Source: VXRN01 sp963664365 (lineage in GTDB: Bacteria > Chloroflexota > Dehalococcoidia > Lucifugimonadales > UBA1123). From it: DNA of 64,000 nt. The stretch is taken from the NCBI GenBank assembly GCA_963664365.1, contig OY761144.1:1798001-1862000 (forward strand). Reading direction: 5' to 3'. The position numbers and the translations under genes were made by a program. Shown in pieces: positions 1 to 7,184 of the stretch (its first letter is position 1; every line of letters starts with the position of its first letter). The notes under the pieces are model-generated. The model was given only the letters and a program-made list of their open reading frames with translations, did no database searches and was not told the DNA's origin.

Positions 1-351
1 TCCTTCCAATCCTTGGAAGTCGGAGTCTTGTGTCCAAAGAATTGCGTCATGCGCTCGCGCGGTGGCGAGAATAATGCTGTCAGCCATCGGCAATTTCAAT
101 TCAACGGAGATTTTAGCGGCATTGAGAGACAACTCCATATCCAGCGACGTTACCAGTCCTCTGGACATGACAGCAATAACGCTAAGCGCGTCTTCTTCGG
201 AACTGTCTCTCAGCACGCGCTTGAAAACTTCATAGACGGTGATAGAGGGGACGATAAGTTCATCGGTATCCAAGATAGCCGAAGAGAAGAAGTTGGAATT
301 GGGGCCGTTGGCAAAGTATTCAAGCCATCCTGAAGAATCAACGACATTCAC
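1..351 (-). CDS. VapC-like PIN-domain ribonuclease toxin, C-terminus cut by window edge
   Basis: A GTG start at 351-349 overlaps the stop of the upstream AbrB-type antitoxin (GTGA), and the frame stays open to base 1 for 117 codons. Residues that match the acidic PIN-domain active site are visible: D5 (NVVDSSGW), E41 (TVYEVF), D91 (PMADSIILATA) and D109/D111 (TQDSDF). PIN toxins are Mg-dependent RNases that usually cleave tRNA or rRNA; the target cannot be read from sequence. The last part of the domain lies outside the window. Because it starts at GTG it is easily missed by an ATG-based scan. Overlapping antitoxin-toxin order is typical of vapBC. Confidence 0.85.
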   Translation of the reverse strand, partial: MNVVDSSGWLEYFANGPNSNFFSSAILDTDELIVPSITVYEVFKRVLRDSSEEDALSVIAVMSRGLVTSLDMELSLNAAKISVELKLPMADSIILATARAHDAILWTQDSDFQGLEG

Positions 352-554
352 AGTCTGTCCGTCTCCCGCTCGATATGGGTATCAACGCCTTTGAGAAAGC
401 CGCGCGCACGTGCCGTCGGCATCACGGGAATCATACGAACTACTCCCTGGTACTCTATCAGCGCAATTTGCTGGCCCGGTTCAATGTCAAGGGCCTGACG
501 TATAGAATCAGGTATATTGACTTGGTAGTCATTCGTGACCGTCACAGTTTCCAT
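348..554 (-). CDS. AbrB/MazE-fold antitoxin of a VapBC pair
   Basis: A 68-residue protein with the swapped-hairpin AbrB pattern: VTNDYQVNIPDSIRQALDIEPGQQIALIEYQG. Such proteins bind DNA as dimers at their own promoter and neutralise the cognate toxin through the C-terminal tail. A strong ribosome-binding site (AGAGAGGATGAT) precedes the ATG. The stop overlaps the GTG of the PIN-domain toxin, so the two are translationally coupled. Autoregulation is usual for the family but no operator was identified here. Confidence 0.85.
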   Translation of the reverse strand: METVTVTNDYQVNIPDSIRQALDIEPGQQIALIEYQGVVRMIPVMPTARARGFLKGVDTHIERETDRL

Positions 555-600
555 ATCATCCTCTCTATTCTACATTCTTATGATCTTCTGTGCGGTGAAA

Positions 601-699
601 CTAGGATTTCATGGCCTGACGGCGGCCGGTCGTGCCGCGGCCCTCTCCCAGCTTGTCGATGCGGACGGCGCAGACTTTGTACTCGGGGATGCGGGAGTC
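601..699 (-). pseudogene. Remnant second copy of the fdhA 3' end
   Basis: Read on the minus strand, these bases encode DSRIPEYKVCAVRIDKLGE, identical to 19 residues near the C-terminus of the intact FdhA (gene at 1497-4253), then a diverged tail ending in TAG at 603-601. The first 58 or so bases match with only about two differences; beyond that the two tails differ. The fragment begins directly after the TGA stop of the gene at 700-1095 and has no start of its own. It is best read as the displaced original (or alternative) 3' end of fdhA left when the two genes between were inserted. Confidence 0.85.
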
Positions 700-1095
700 T
701 CAGGGGTATGTCCAGCGCCACTTGGCGGGGGCGGGCGGCACGTCAACTCCAAGTTCTCGCAGGGTATCGCGTATGAACCCCCCCTGGGTAATGTGCAACC
801 ATTCCACCATTCCGTAGTCCTCCATGCCGCCCGTTTCGGCATGTTCGAGTAGGTGTTCCCCAGCGCCGAGTCTGATGACGTAGTGGTGGCGCCCGTTTCC
901 AGCCCTCTTATCAAGCTCTCTGGCCATGGCGGAATAATCGTCCGATAGACTGATTCCGCGCGATTCAGCCAGCATATCGAATAGCGCAGTGGTAGCCTCA
1001 GCCAATAGACGCGCCGATTCACGGTCATTGTCAACCTCATACTCACGCTCAGCGGCTTGCAGCAGTTCCAGCGGGGCCGCAGTCTGAATAGTCAA
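700..1095 (-). CDS. Small helical protein of unknown function, partner of HEPN-like gene
   Basis: A 131-residue protein whose first ~60 residues look like a helical bundle (LLQAAEREYEVDNDRESARLL), reminiscent of HEPN/PaREP1-type proteins, followed by an ending rich in aromatic residues. Its start overlaps the stop of the HEPN-like gene by four bases (ATGA), so the two form a coupled pair. I do not recognise the C-terminal part. The gene ends exactly at the junction with the leftover fdhA tail, which suggests that it arrived with the neighbouring gene. A role as toxin or antitoxin partner is a guess from pairing only. Confidence 0.6.
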   Translation of the reverse strand: MTIQTAAPLELLQAAEREYEVDNDRESARLLAEATTALFDMLAESRGISLSDDYSAMARELDKRAGNGRHHYVIRLGAGEHLLEHAETGGMEDYGMVEWLHITQGGFIRDTLRELGVDVPPAPAKWRWTYP

Positions 1096-1490
1096 GATTC
1101 TTCCTCCGCGTAGATTTCAAGCATATTGTCAATAAACATCTGGGCATCACGCCAGTTTGATTCAAAGGCGTCATCAGCCAGGTTCCCCCGGTCGGCGTGA
1201 ATGTGAAGTTTGAGGGCAGCCTGCCATCCGTCTTCCAAAACGGATTGGCTGTCAAGACGTTGATTCACTATAACTCCAAGATAGCGCATCTTCTGCCTAG
1301 TGTACACCGGATTATGACCTCGCTTGTTGGTGACCGCGTTGAGGCATTGCTTGGTCGATTCGTAGAGCAGTGTCCCGGCGGAGTGCAGGCTGCCGCGCTG
1401 AAGCAGAAGATTGGCATCGGCTCGGTAAACACCGACCATAGACAGATGCCACTCGGCTCGCCTCACATATTCTCCGTCGGGCTGAGTCAT
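1092..1490 (-). CDS. HEPN-like helical protein
   Basis: A 132-residue, mostly helical protein (EYVRRAEWHLSMVGVYRADA, later SAGTLLYESTKQCLNAVTNKRGHNP) with the spacing of HEPN-type bundles. The canonical RxxxxH RNase motif is not clearly present: an R-G-H and an H-A-D occur but not with convincing spacing. It starts six bases after the fdhA stop and overlaps the next gene by four bases. HEPN proteins commonly act as RNase toxins with a nucleotidyltransferase antitoxin, but no nucleotidyltransferase is seen here. Function is therefore open. Confidence 0.55.
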   Translation of the reverse strand: MTQPDGEYVRRAEWHLSMVGVYRADANLLLQRGSLHSAGTLLYESTKQCLNAVTNKRGHNPVYTRQKMRYLGVIVNQRLDSQSVLEDGWQAALKLHIHADRGNLADDAFESNWRDAQMFIDNMLEIYAEEES

Positions 1491-1496
1491 CGAAGA

Positions 1497-4253
1497 TCAA
1501 TCCCCGCGCATCCTGACCATTTGGCGAGAGTTGGTCGCGCCCCTGTCCTCTCCCAGTTTGTCGATGCGGACGGCGCAGACTTTGTACTCCGGGATGCGGG
1601 AGTCCGGGTCGAGGGCGGCGTTGGTGAGGAAGTTGGCGGCGTGCTCCTGGAGCTTGACGAACGGAACGAATAGCTCTCCGGCGCGCTGTCTTTCGGTGTA
1701 GTGGGCACGGCCTTCGAGGTCGCCGCGTCTGGACCTTACCCTTATCCACTCGCCGTCGGGTATGCCGAACTTGTCGCCGTCGCTGGGGTGCATGGAGACG
1801 GTGAGCTCGGGGGCGCGGGCGAGCAGGCTGTCGGCGCGGCGGGTTATGGTTCCTCCGTGCCAGTGGTAGAGTACGCGGCCGGTATTCAGAATCAGGGGGA
1901 ATCGTTTAGAGGGCGTTTCGTCCGCGGCAGGACCCTGGTCGAAAGCGACGAACTTGGCCCTTGGGCCGCGCGGGAAGTCGTTCTCGTACAGGAAGCGGGT
2001 GCCGGGATGGTCGGAGGTCGGACAGGGCCACTGTATGCCGCCCTCATTTTCGAGGCGGTCGTATGAAATGCCGGCGATCAAGGGCGTGAGCGAAGCCATC
2101 TCGTCGAAGATTTCGGAGGGGTGAGAGTAGTCGAACTCGCGCTCAAGTCCCAGGCCGAGCTTGGAGCTCAGACGCTGGGCGACGTCCTTGATTATCTCCC
2201 AGTCGGGCCTGCTGTCTCCGATTGGGTCTATCGCCTTGCGAACGCGCTGAACGCGGCGCTCGCTGTTGGTGAAAGTGCCGTCCTTTTCGGCGAAAGAGGT
2301 GGCGGGCAGGACAACGTCGGCTATTTCGGCGGTCTCGTGCATGAATATGTCCTGGACGACCAGGAAATCGAGTTTCTTGAATGTCTCCTCGGCGTGGTGA
2401 AGGTCAGGCTCGCTGAGAAGGGGGTTCTCTCCGGTGATGTACATGGCCTTGATGCGTCCGGCATCGATGGCAGGCGCCATGTCGGTGATGACCAAGCCCG
2501 GATCCGAGGGCAAAGGCCGGCTGCTCCAAGCGTCGCTGAACTTGGCGAGGGATGTCTCGCCGATGACCTGGTATCCGGGGAAGGCGTCGGGCAGGCAGCC
2601 GGCGTCGCCGCATCCCTGGACGTTGTTCTGGCCCCTGAGAGGGGATATGCCGGAGCCGGGGCGGCCAAGCTGTCCGGCGACGAGGGCCAGATTGAGTAGG
2701 CCGTGGGCGTTCGCGGTGCCCATGGTGTGCTGGGTGATTCCCATTCCCCATATCAGACAGGAGCCGCTGAATGGCGGGCGGGCGTAGATGCGGGCGGCGT
2801 CGGCTATCTGGTCAGCCGGGACGCCGGTAATCTTCTCGGCGTATTCGAGGTCGTACTTTTGAACGGTCTCCCACCACTCGTCGTACCCTTCGGTGCGGTC
2901 CGTGACGAACCCGGTATCGGCCAATCCTTCGTCAACGATGACCTTGGCCATGGCGTTCAGAAGGGCGACGTCGGTGCCGGGGCGAGGTCTGAGCCAGAGG
3001 TCGGCGTAGTCACACATCTCGATTCGGCGAGGGTTGATGATTATCAGCTTCGCGCCGCGCTCTACGACGGCGCGCCGCATCCTCGAGGCGGCGACGGGAT
3101 GATTGGCGTTGGCGTCGGAGCCGATGATTACCAGGCATCCGGCCTCTTCATAGTCTATGTATGAGTTGGAGGTCGCGCCGCTTCCGAGAGCGGTGAGCAT
3201 CGCTTCCACAGAGGGAGAGTGGCACAGCCGCGTGCAGTGGTCTATATGATTGCTCCGCATGAGGAGGCGGGCGAACTTTTGCTGGATGTAGCCGTCTTCG
3301 TTGGTGGCCTTTGCGGACGCGAGGGTCCCAAAAGCGTCGCCGCGGTACTCGGAGAGGCGGTCGGCCACGTATTCGATGGCCTCGTCCCATTCGACAGGCG
3401 TTAGTTCACCGTTCTTGCGTATCATGGGCTTGGTGAGCCTGTCGGGGTGGTTGACGAATGAGAACCCGAATCTCCCTTTGACGCAGAGCATTCCGAGCGA
3501 GGACTGGTTGTCTGGGTCGTCGAGTATCTCGATAATCCGGTCGTTGGGGTCGATCTGCGCCTTGATGCCGCAGCCGACTCCGCAGTATGGGCAGGTGGTG
3601 GTAACGGTGCGGACGGGATTGGGAGTGTCGGCCTTGGTGGTGATGGCCCCGGTGGGGCATGAGGCTAGGCACGAGCCGCAGGTGGTGCATACGGAATCGA
3701 CTAGCGGCCTGTCCATGAAGGCGCCTATGCGCGCCTCGGTTCCCGTTCCGAGAATGTCTATCGCGCCGATGAACTGGTGACCGTCTTGGCAGGCCTGGGC
3801 ACAGCGGCCACACATGATGCAGGAGTCCATGGCAATCTGGAAGACGGGGTTGGATGCGTCAACCGGCTCTCGCTCGCGGCCCTCCCAGCGTGGCGCGTCT
3901 ATGCCGTGGCGCTTGGCGGCGATGGAAAGCTCTCGGTAGTCGTGAGAGGGGGTTTCGCCGTTCCTGGGAAACATGGCCAGCGTGAGCTCGAGCACTCCGC
4001 GCCGGGTCTCGTGAGCCTCGTCGGTCTCGGTAAGGACGCTCATCCCCTGCTCGGCGGGGACGGAGCACGAGGCGGGTAGGCCGCGCACACCCTCAATCTG
4101 CACGAGACAGGTGCGGCAAGCGCCGATGGGCTTCATGTCCGGGTCTTTGCATAGCTGGGATATGTAGGCGCCGGAGCGGTTAATGGCGTCAAGCACGGTC
4201 GAGCCGTCGTCGACGGATACCTGTTTGCCGTTTATGGAGAGCGTGATGGTCAT
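1497..4253 (-). CDS. fdhA: Formate dehydrogenase catalytic subunit, NAD-linked type, cysteine form
   Basis: The 918-residue protein has an N-terminal [2Fe-2S] ferredoxin domain (C35, C46, C49, C63). Two [4Fe-4S] motifs follow (CIMCGRCAQAC at 145-155, CTTCGSCLASC at 189-199). A molybdopterin oxidoreductase domain comes next, with its own [4Fe-4S] motif (CPYCGVGC at 221-228, C257) and a C-terminal dinucleotide-binding domain. The metal ligand is cysteine (C344 in HCTRLCHSPSV), where E. coli FdhF has selenocysteine. It oxidises formate to CO2, or the reverse, at a bis-pterin Mo or W centre in the cytoplasm. Electrons probably go to the NuoE/NuoF-like subunits encoded upstream. The extreme C-terminus differs from that of the leftover tail at 601-699. 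Confidence 0.95.
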   Translation of the reverse strand: MTITLSINGKQVSVDDGSTVLDAINRSGAYISQLCKDPDMKPIGACRTCLVQIEGVRGLPASCSVPAEQGMSVLTETDEAHETRRGVLELTLAMFPRNGETPSHDYRELSIAAKRHGIDAPRWEGREREPVDASNPVFQIAMDSCIMCGRCAQACQDGHQFIGAIDILGTGTEARIGAFMDRPLVDSVCTTCGSCLASCPTGAITTKADTPNPVRTVTTTCPYCGVGCGIKAQIDPNDRIIEILDDPDNQSSLGMLCVKGRFGFSFVNHPDRLTKPMIRKNGELTPVEWDEAIEYVADRLSEYRGDAFGTLASAKATNEDGYIQQKFARLLMRSNHIDHCTRLCHSPSVEAMLTALGSGATSNSYIDYEEAGCLVIIGSDANANHPVAASRMRRAVVERGAKLIIINPRRIEMCDYADLWLRPRPGTDVALLNAMAKVIVDEGLADTGFVTDRTEGYDEWWETVQKYDLEYAEKITGVPADQIADAARIYARPPFSGSCLIWGMGITQHTMGTANAHGLLNLALVAGQLGRPGSGISPLRGQNNVQGCGDAGCLPDAFPGYQVIGETSLAKFSDAWSSRPLPSDPGLVITDMAPAIDAGRIKAMYITGENPLLSEPDLHHAEETFKKLDFLVVQDIFMHETAEIADVVLPATSFAEKDGTFTNSERRVQRVRKAIDPIGDSRPDWEIIKDVAQRLSSKLGLGLEREFDYSHPSEIFDEMASLTPLIAGISYDRLENEGGIQWPCPTSDHPGTRFLYENDFPRGPRAKFVAFDQGPAADETPSKRFPLILNTGRVLYHWHGGTITRRADSLLARAPELTVSMHPSDGDKFGIPDGEWIRVRSRRGDLEGRAHYTERQRAGELFVPFVKLQEHAANFLTNAALDPDSRIPEYKVCAVRIDKLGEDRGATNSRQMVRMRGD

Positions 4254-4283
4254 GATGGGGTTTTCTGTGGAGTGATCAGAATT

Positions 4284-4631
4284 CTATATCGGCAAATAGA
4301 TAACGCGCCCAACTAGGTTCTCCAGATCCTCCATCTCTGCTATCATTTGAAGGTCCTCGATACACCTGCCTATTGAAACCCGATCTTGATGCGCGTAGAT
4401 TACGCCGTAGAATGGGATTCCCTGCTCTTGACGCCTTGCTGCGTCTCTCAAAAAGTCCTCATCTTGGGTGAACACAACGCGCTCAAGCTCTGTGGCCAGA
4501 TCTAATACGAAGGGGTCTTCAACTTCATGCCGGGCATCCTCTCTCGCGGCAAGTACATCTACGCCACGTAGGCGCAATCCCGCCGTAATCGCGCCTTTCA
4601 CACAATGGTCCATGTATAGTGCGTGAGCCAA
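4284..4631 (-). CDS. DUF5615 PIN-like protein, putative toxin
   Basis: The 115-residue protein matches the DUF5615 (Mut7-C/PIN-like) pattern: an early MDHCVKGAITAGLRLRGVDV segment in which D8 is the expected first acid, then FVLDLATELERVVFTQDEDFL with the DEDF acidic motif. The start shown is TTG directly after the stop of the DUF433 gene; an in-frame ATG six codons later is a possible alternative. DUF433/DUF5615 pairs are regarded as toxin-antitoxin-like (VapBC45-like) modules. The pair sits between nuoF and fdhA in the same orientation with short gaps. Confidence 0.75.
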   Translation of the reverse strand: MAHALYMDHCVKGAITAGLRLRGVDVLAAREDARHEVEDPFVLDLATELERVVFTQDEDFLRDAARRQEQGIPFYGVIYAHQDRVSIGRCIEDLQMIAEMEDLENLVGRVIYLPI

Positions 4632-4988
4632 CTACGAGAGCTCGACTAGATTGGCTTTCGCCCTCTCGGCTCTCCACTTCTTGGCCCTCTCCCTCAACTC
4701 TGACTGATAAGGCTCATTCAGCTCTCTCATCTTCTCGGCAAATTCCTCCCCCTCCCTGATCTGTCTGTCCACCAAATCCTTATTGTCCCAGTAGTAGGCG
4801 AGCGCGGAGTGAACTTGGCCCATGGTCAAGTCGGGGCGATTTTCTTTGATCTCCTCCGGACTCATCCGCCAATGCATCGAGTCAGTGGCGATGTACTCGA
4901 CTTTGATCCGAGTGCCGCCGATCATGGCGCGACCGTCTTCCATGATGAAGATGTGCTTGTAGGGAGTGTCGCTGACTATGGGTCTCAT
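4632..4988 (-). CDS. DUF433 protein, putative antitoxin
   Basis: A 118-residue protein with the DUF433 signature HIFIMEDGRAMIGGTRIKVEYI and the helix-turn-helix-like LTMGQVHSALAYYWDNKD. The tail is long and charged (REGEEFAEKMRELNEPYQSE), longer than minimal DUF433 proteins, and could be the toxin-binding segment. It begins 20 bases after the nuoF stop, so it is probably co-transcribed with the formate dehydrogenase genes. Function as an antitoxin is inferred from the adjoining DUF5615 gene. Confidence 0.75.
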   Translation of the reverse strand: MRPIVSDTPYKHIFIMEDGRAMIGGTRIKVEYIATDSMHWRMSPEEIKENRPDLTMGQVHSALAYYWDNKDLVDRQIREGEEFAEKMRELNEPYQSELRERAKKWRAERAKANLVELS

Positions 4989-5008
4989 GGTTAGTCTCCT
5001 TCAGGCGG

Positions 5009-6613
5009 TCAGTTCTGTTCGAGAGCGTCCCTCATCTCTTCACCGAAGAAGTATAGCCCACTGAGGATTGGATTGCCCGCGGCCTGTCCAAGTCCGCATA
5101 GGGAAGCTATGTTGACGAGACGCGCGAGGTCTGTCAACTGGTCTGTGTCGGACTTCGACGACTGCCCTGACGCGATGGCGTCGAGCATCTCGACCATGCG
5201 GGGCGTACCTTCACGACAGGGCGTACATTTGCCGCAGGACTCGTTGGCGTTGTACCGGGCGAGGCTGCGTATCACGGAGAGAACGTCTATCGAGTCGTCC
5301 ATGGCTATGACCGCGCCCGCCCCCAGCATCACGCCGGACTCGTGAAGGAAGCCGGGTTTGATGGGCGTATCCAGCATGGACACGGGGAACACGCCGCTGG
5401 ACGGTCCGCCCACGCCGATGATTTTCAGGGATACGCCGTCGGGCGGGCCGCCGCCGATGTCGTAGATGACGTGTCTCAACGTCGTCCCCATCGGCGCTTC
5501 TATCAGGCCGGGGCGGCGCACTGAGCCGCTGAGGTTGATTATCTTGGCGCCGGTGTCGGCGCCGTCGCCGATCTGGGCGAAGTTGTCAGCGCCATGAGTG
5601 ATGATGTATGGGACGCTGGCGAGAGTCTCGGCGTTGTTTATGACGGTGGGCCGCGACCATAGGCCGGACTCTACGGGGTAGGGCGGCCTGATTCGCGGCT
5701 CGCGCCTGTACCCCTCTATGGTGTTTATCAAGGTGGTCTCTTCGCCGCACACGTAACCGCCCGCTCCCCGTCGGACTTCGACGTTTATGTTGAGTCCGGT
5801 TCCGAGAACGTCATCGCCGACGAGTCCGAGGTCTTGAGCCTGACGGATTGCGTTCTCCACTCGCAAGGCCGACAGGTTGGCTTCGGCATTGACGTAGAAG
5901 ATGACATCCTGAGCGTCGCAGGCGTAGGCGGCTATGCAGGCGCCTTCGATCAACCTGTGAGGGAGACCCTCCATGAGGTGGCGGTCTTTGAACAATCCGG
6001 GCTCGCCCTCCTCGCAGTTGACGATGAGGTATCTGCGGTCCGCGCTAAAGCCGCGTGCGCTCTCCCACTTCAGCCCGGTGGGGAAGTATGCGCCGCCGCG
6101 TCCTCTCAGCCGCGAGTCTTTGACTTGGTTGATGACGTCTTGAGGGTCGGACTGGAGCGCTTTGACGAGAGCGGAATAGCCGTCGCGGGCGAGATAGTCG
6201 TCGATGGACTCGGCGTCTAAGCCCCCGCATCCGTCGAGAGCGATCCGGCGCTGCGATTCTATGTATCTGGCCGCGCTCGATGGAGCGCCCGGCGACTCTG
6301 AACGGAGGGCCATGCCCACACGACGCAGGTCATTGGAGGCGACTCGTTCGAGGCGGATGAAGTCTCCGCTCCGACACTGGACCAGAACTGTGGGAGCGGT
6401 AAAGCACGCGCCGTCGCAGCCGGCCACGGTGATCGAGGCGCGTCCGCCGTACTGCTGGCGAATGGCATCCGGAAGGTCGGAAGCTCCGACAGCCGCGCCG
6501 CAGTGTCCAACCTGAACGACGATCCGAGGTCTGCCACGGACCGCTTGTTGGATTCGGCCACGAGCGTCGTTGGCGAGTTCCTTAAACCGAGATTGTAGGG
6601 TGGAGTCAGTCAT
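5009..6613 (-). CDS. NuoF/FdhB-like NAD(FMN)-binding subunit of formate dehydrogenase
   Basis: A 534-residue flavoprotein. An N-terminal thioredoxin-like [2Fe-2S] domain carries C38, C66, C70 and C80. The NuoF core has the nucleotide/FMN motif RGRGGAYFPTG at 170-180 and GEETTLI. A C-terminal [4Fe-4S] site is CGKCTPC (460-466) with C506. It passes electrons between NAD(H) via FMN and the Fe-S chain of the dehydrogenase. The ATG overlaps the upstream nuoE-like stop by four bases. With that gene and fdhA it forms the soluble NAD-dependent formate dehydrogenase or hydrogenase-diaphorase-type unit rather than complex I, since no other nuo genes are present. Confidence 0.92.
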   Translation of the reverse strand: MTDSTLQSRFKELANDARGRIQQAVRGRPRIVVQVGHCGAAVGASDLPDAIRQQYGGRASITVAGCDGACFTAPTVLVQCRSGDFIRLERVASNDLRRVGMALRSESPGAPSSAARYIESQRRIALDGCGGLDAESIDDYLARDGYSALVKALQSDPQDVINQVKDSRLRGRGGAYFPTGLKWESARGFSADRRYLIVNCEEGEPGLFKDRHLMEGLPHRLIEGACIAAYACDAQDVIFYVNAEANLSALRVENAIRQAQDLGLVGDDVLGTGLNINVEVRRGAGGYVCGEETTLINTIEGYRREPRIRPPYPVESGLWSRPTVINNAETLASVPYIITHGADNFAQIGDGADTGAKIINLSGSVRRPGLIEAPMGTTLRHVIYDIGGGPPDGVSLKIIGVGGPSSGVFPVSMLDTPIKPGFLHESGVMLGAGAVIAMDDSIDVLSVIRSLARYNANESCGKCTPCREGTPRMVEMLDAIASGQSSKSDTDQLTDLARLVNIASLCGLGQAAGNPILSGLYFFGEEMRDALEQN

Positions 6614-7083
6614 TGGCCGCTTTCCCTGACCAGTTGAAGCGCGGACTGGGGATCAAGTCGGCCATGCCAAGAGCCGTTGACCTCGATTGCGGGAGCCATG
6701 GCGCACAGGAAACCGCACGGGGTTTCTTCCAGGGTGAACTCATTGTTGTCCGATGTGTTTCCGACATCGAGATCCAACTCTTTTTCGAGCGCGTTTAGAA
6801 TGTCGAGAGAGCCGGTCACGGCGCAGGAAAGGGCGGTGCATACGCGGACAGTCGTGCTGCCAGGCTTTTCGACTCTCAATTCCGTATATGAAGTGGCGGC
6901 TCCATAGACCTCAGAGGAGGGAATGCCCAGATGCCAGCCGACGACCTCCATAGCCCAGTCGGGAAGATACCCGAACTCGTGCTGGAGAAAGTGTAGGGCA
7001 GGGAGAAGTTGGCCGTGGTTCCTTGGGAATTTTTCGCGCAACTTGCTGCGTAGGGTGTTGCGGTCGGTAGTCAACGAAGCCAC
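6610..7083 (-). CDS. NuoE-like [2Fe-2S] thioredoxin-fold subunit
   Basis: The 157-residue protein has the NuoE fold and ligands C82, C87 (VCTALSC) and C123, C127 (TPCGFLC). The N-terminal helical part contains LPALHFLQHEFGYLP and GIPSSEVYGAATSY, standard for the family. It accepts or donates electrons at the diaphorase end of the complex. The start is GTG with a weak ribosome site; it is the first gene of the nuoE-nuoF-DUF433-DUF5615-fdhA run, with about 100 bases to the preceding aldehyde oxidoreductase gene. No convincing promoter was found in that gap. Confidence 0.9.
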   Translation of the reverse strand: MASLTTDRNTLRSKLREKFPRNHGQLLPALHFLQHEFGYLPDWAMEVVGWHLGIPSSEVYGAATSYTELRVEKPGSTTVRVCTALSCAVTGSLDILNALEKELDLDVGNTSDNNEFTLEETPCGFLCAMAPAIEVNGSWHGRLDPQSALQLVRESGQ

Positions 7084-7184
7084 CCCTGAGATCGGGTTTG
7101 GGAAGTTGGTACGGATATCGGGATTCTACCAAACCAACACTTGGAAATGCGCTTTGGAACGTGGGTGAGATTATCCGCTCATTG

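Noticed and set aside
609..1046. 145-codon minus frame in the fdhA tail region
   Set aside because: Overlaps the coupled gene at 700-1095 in a different frame and has a Ser/Pro-rich shadow composition.
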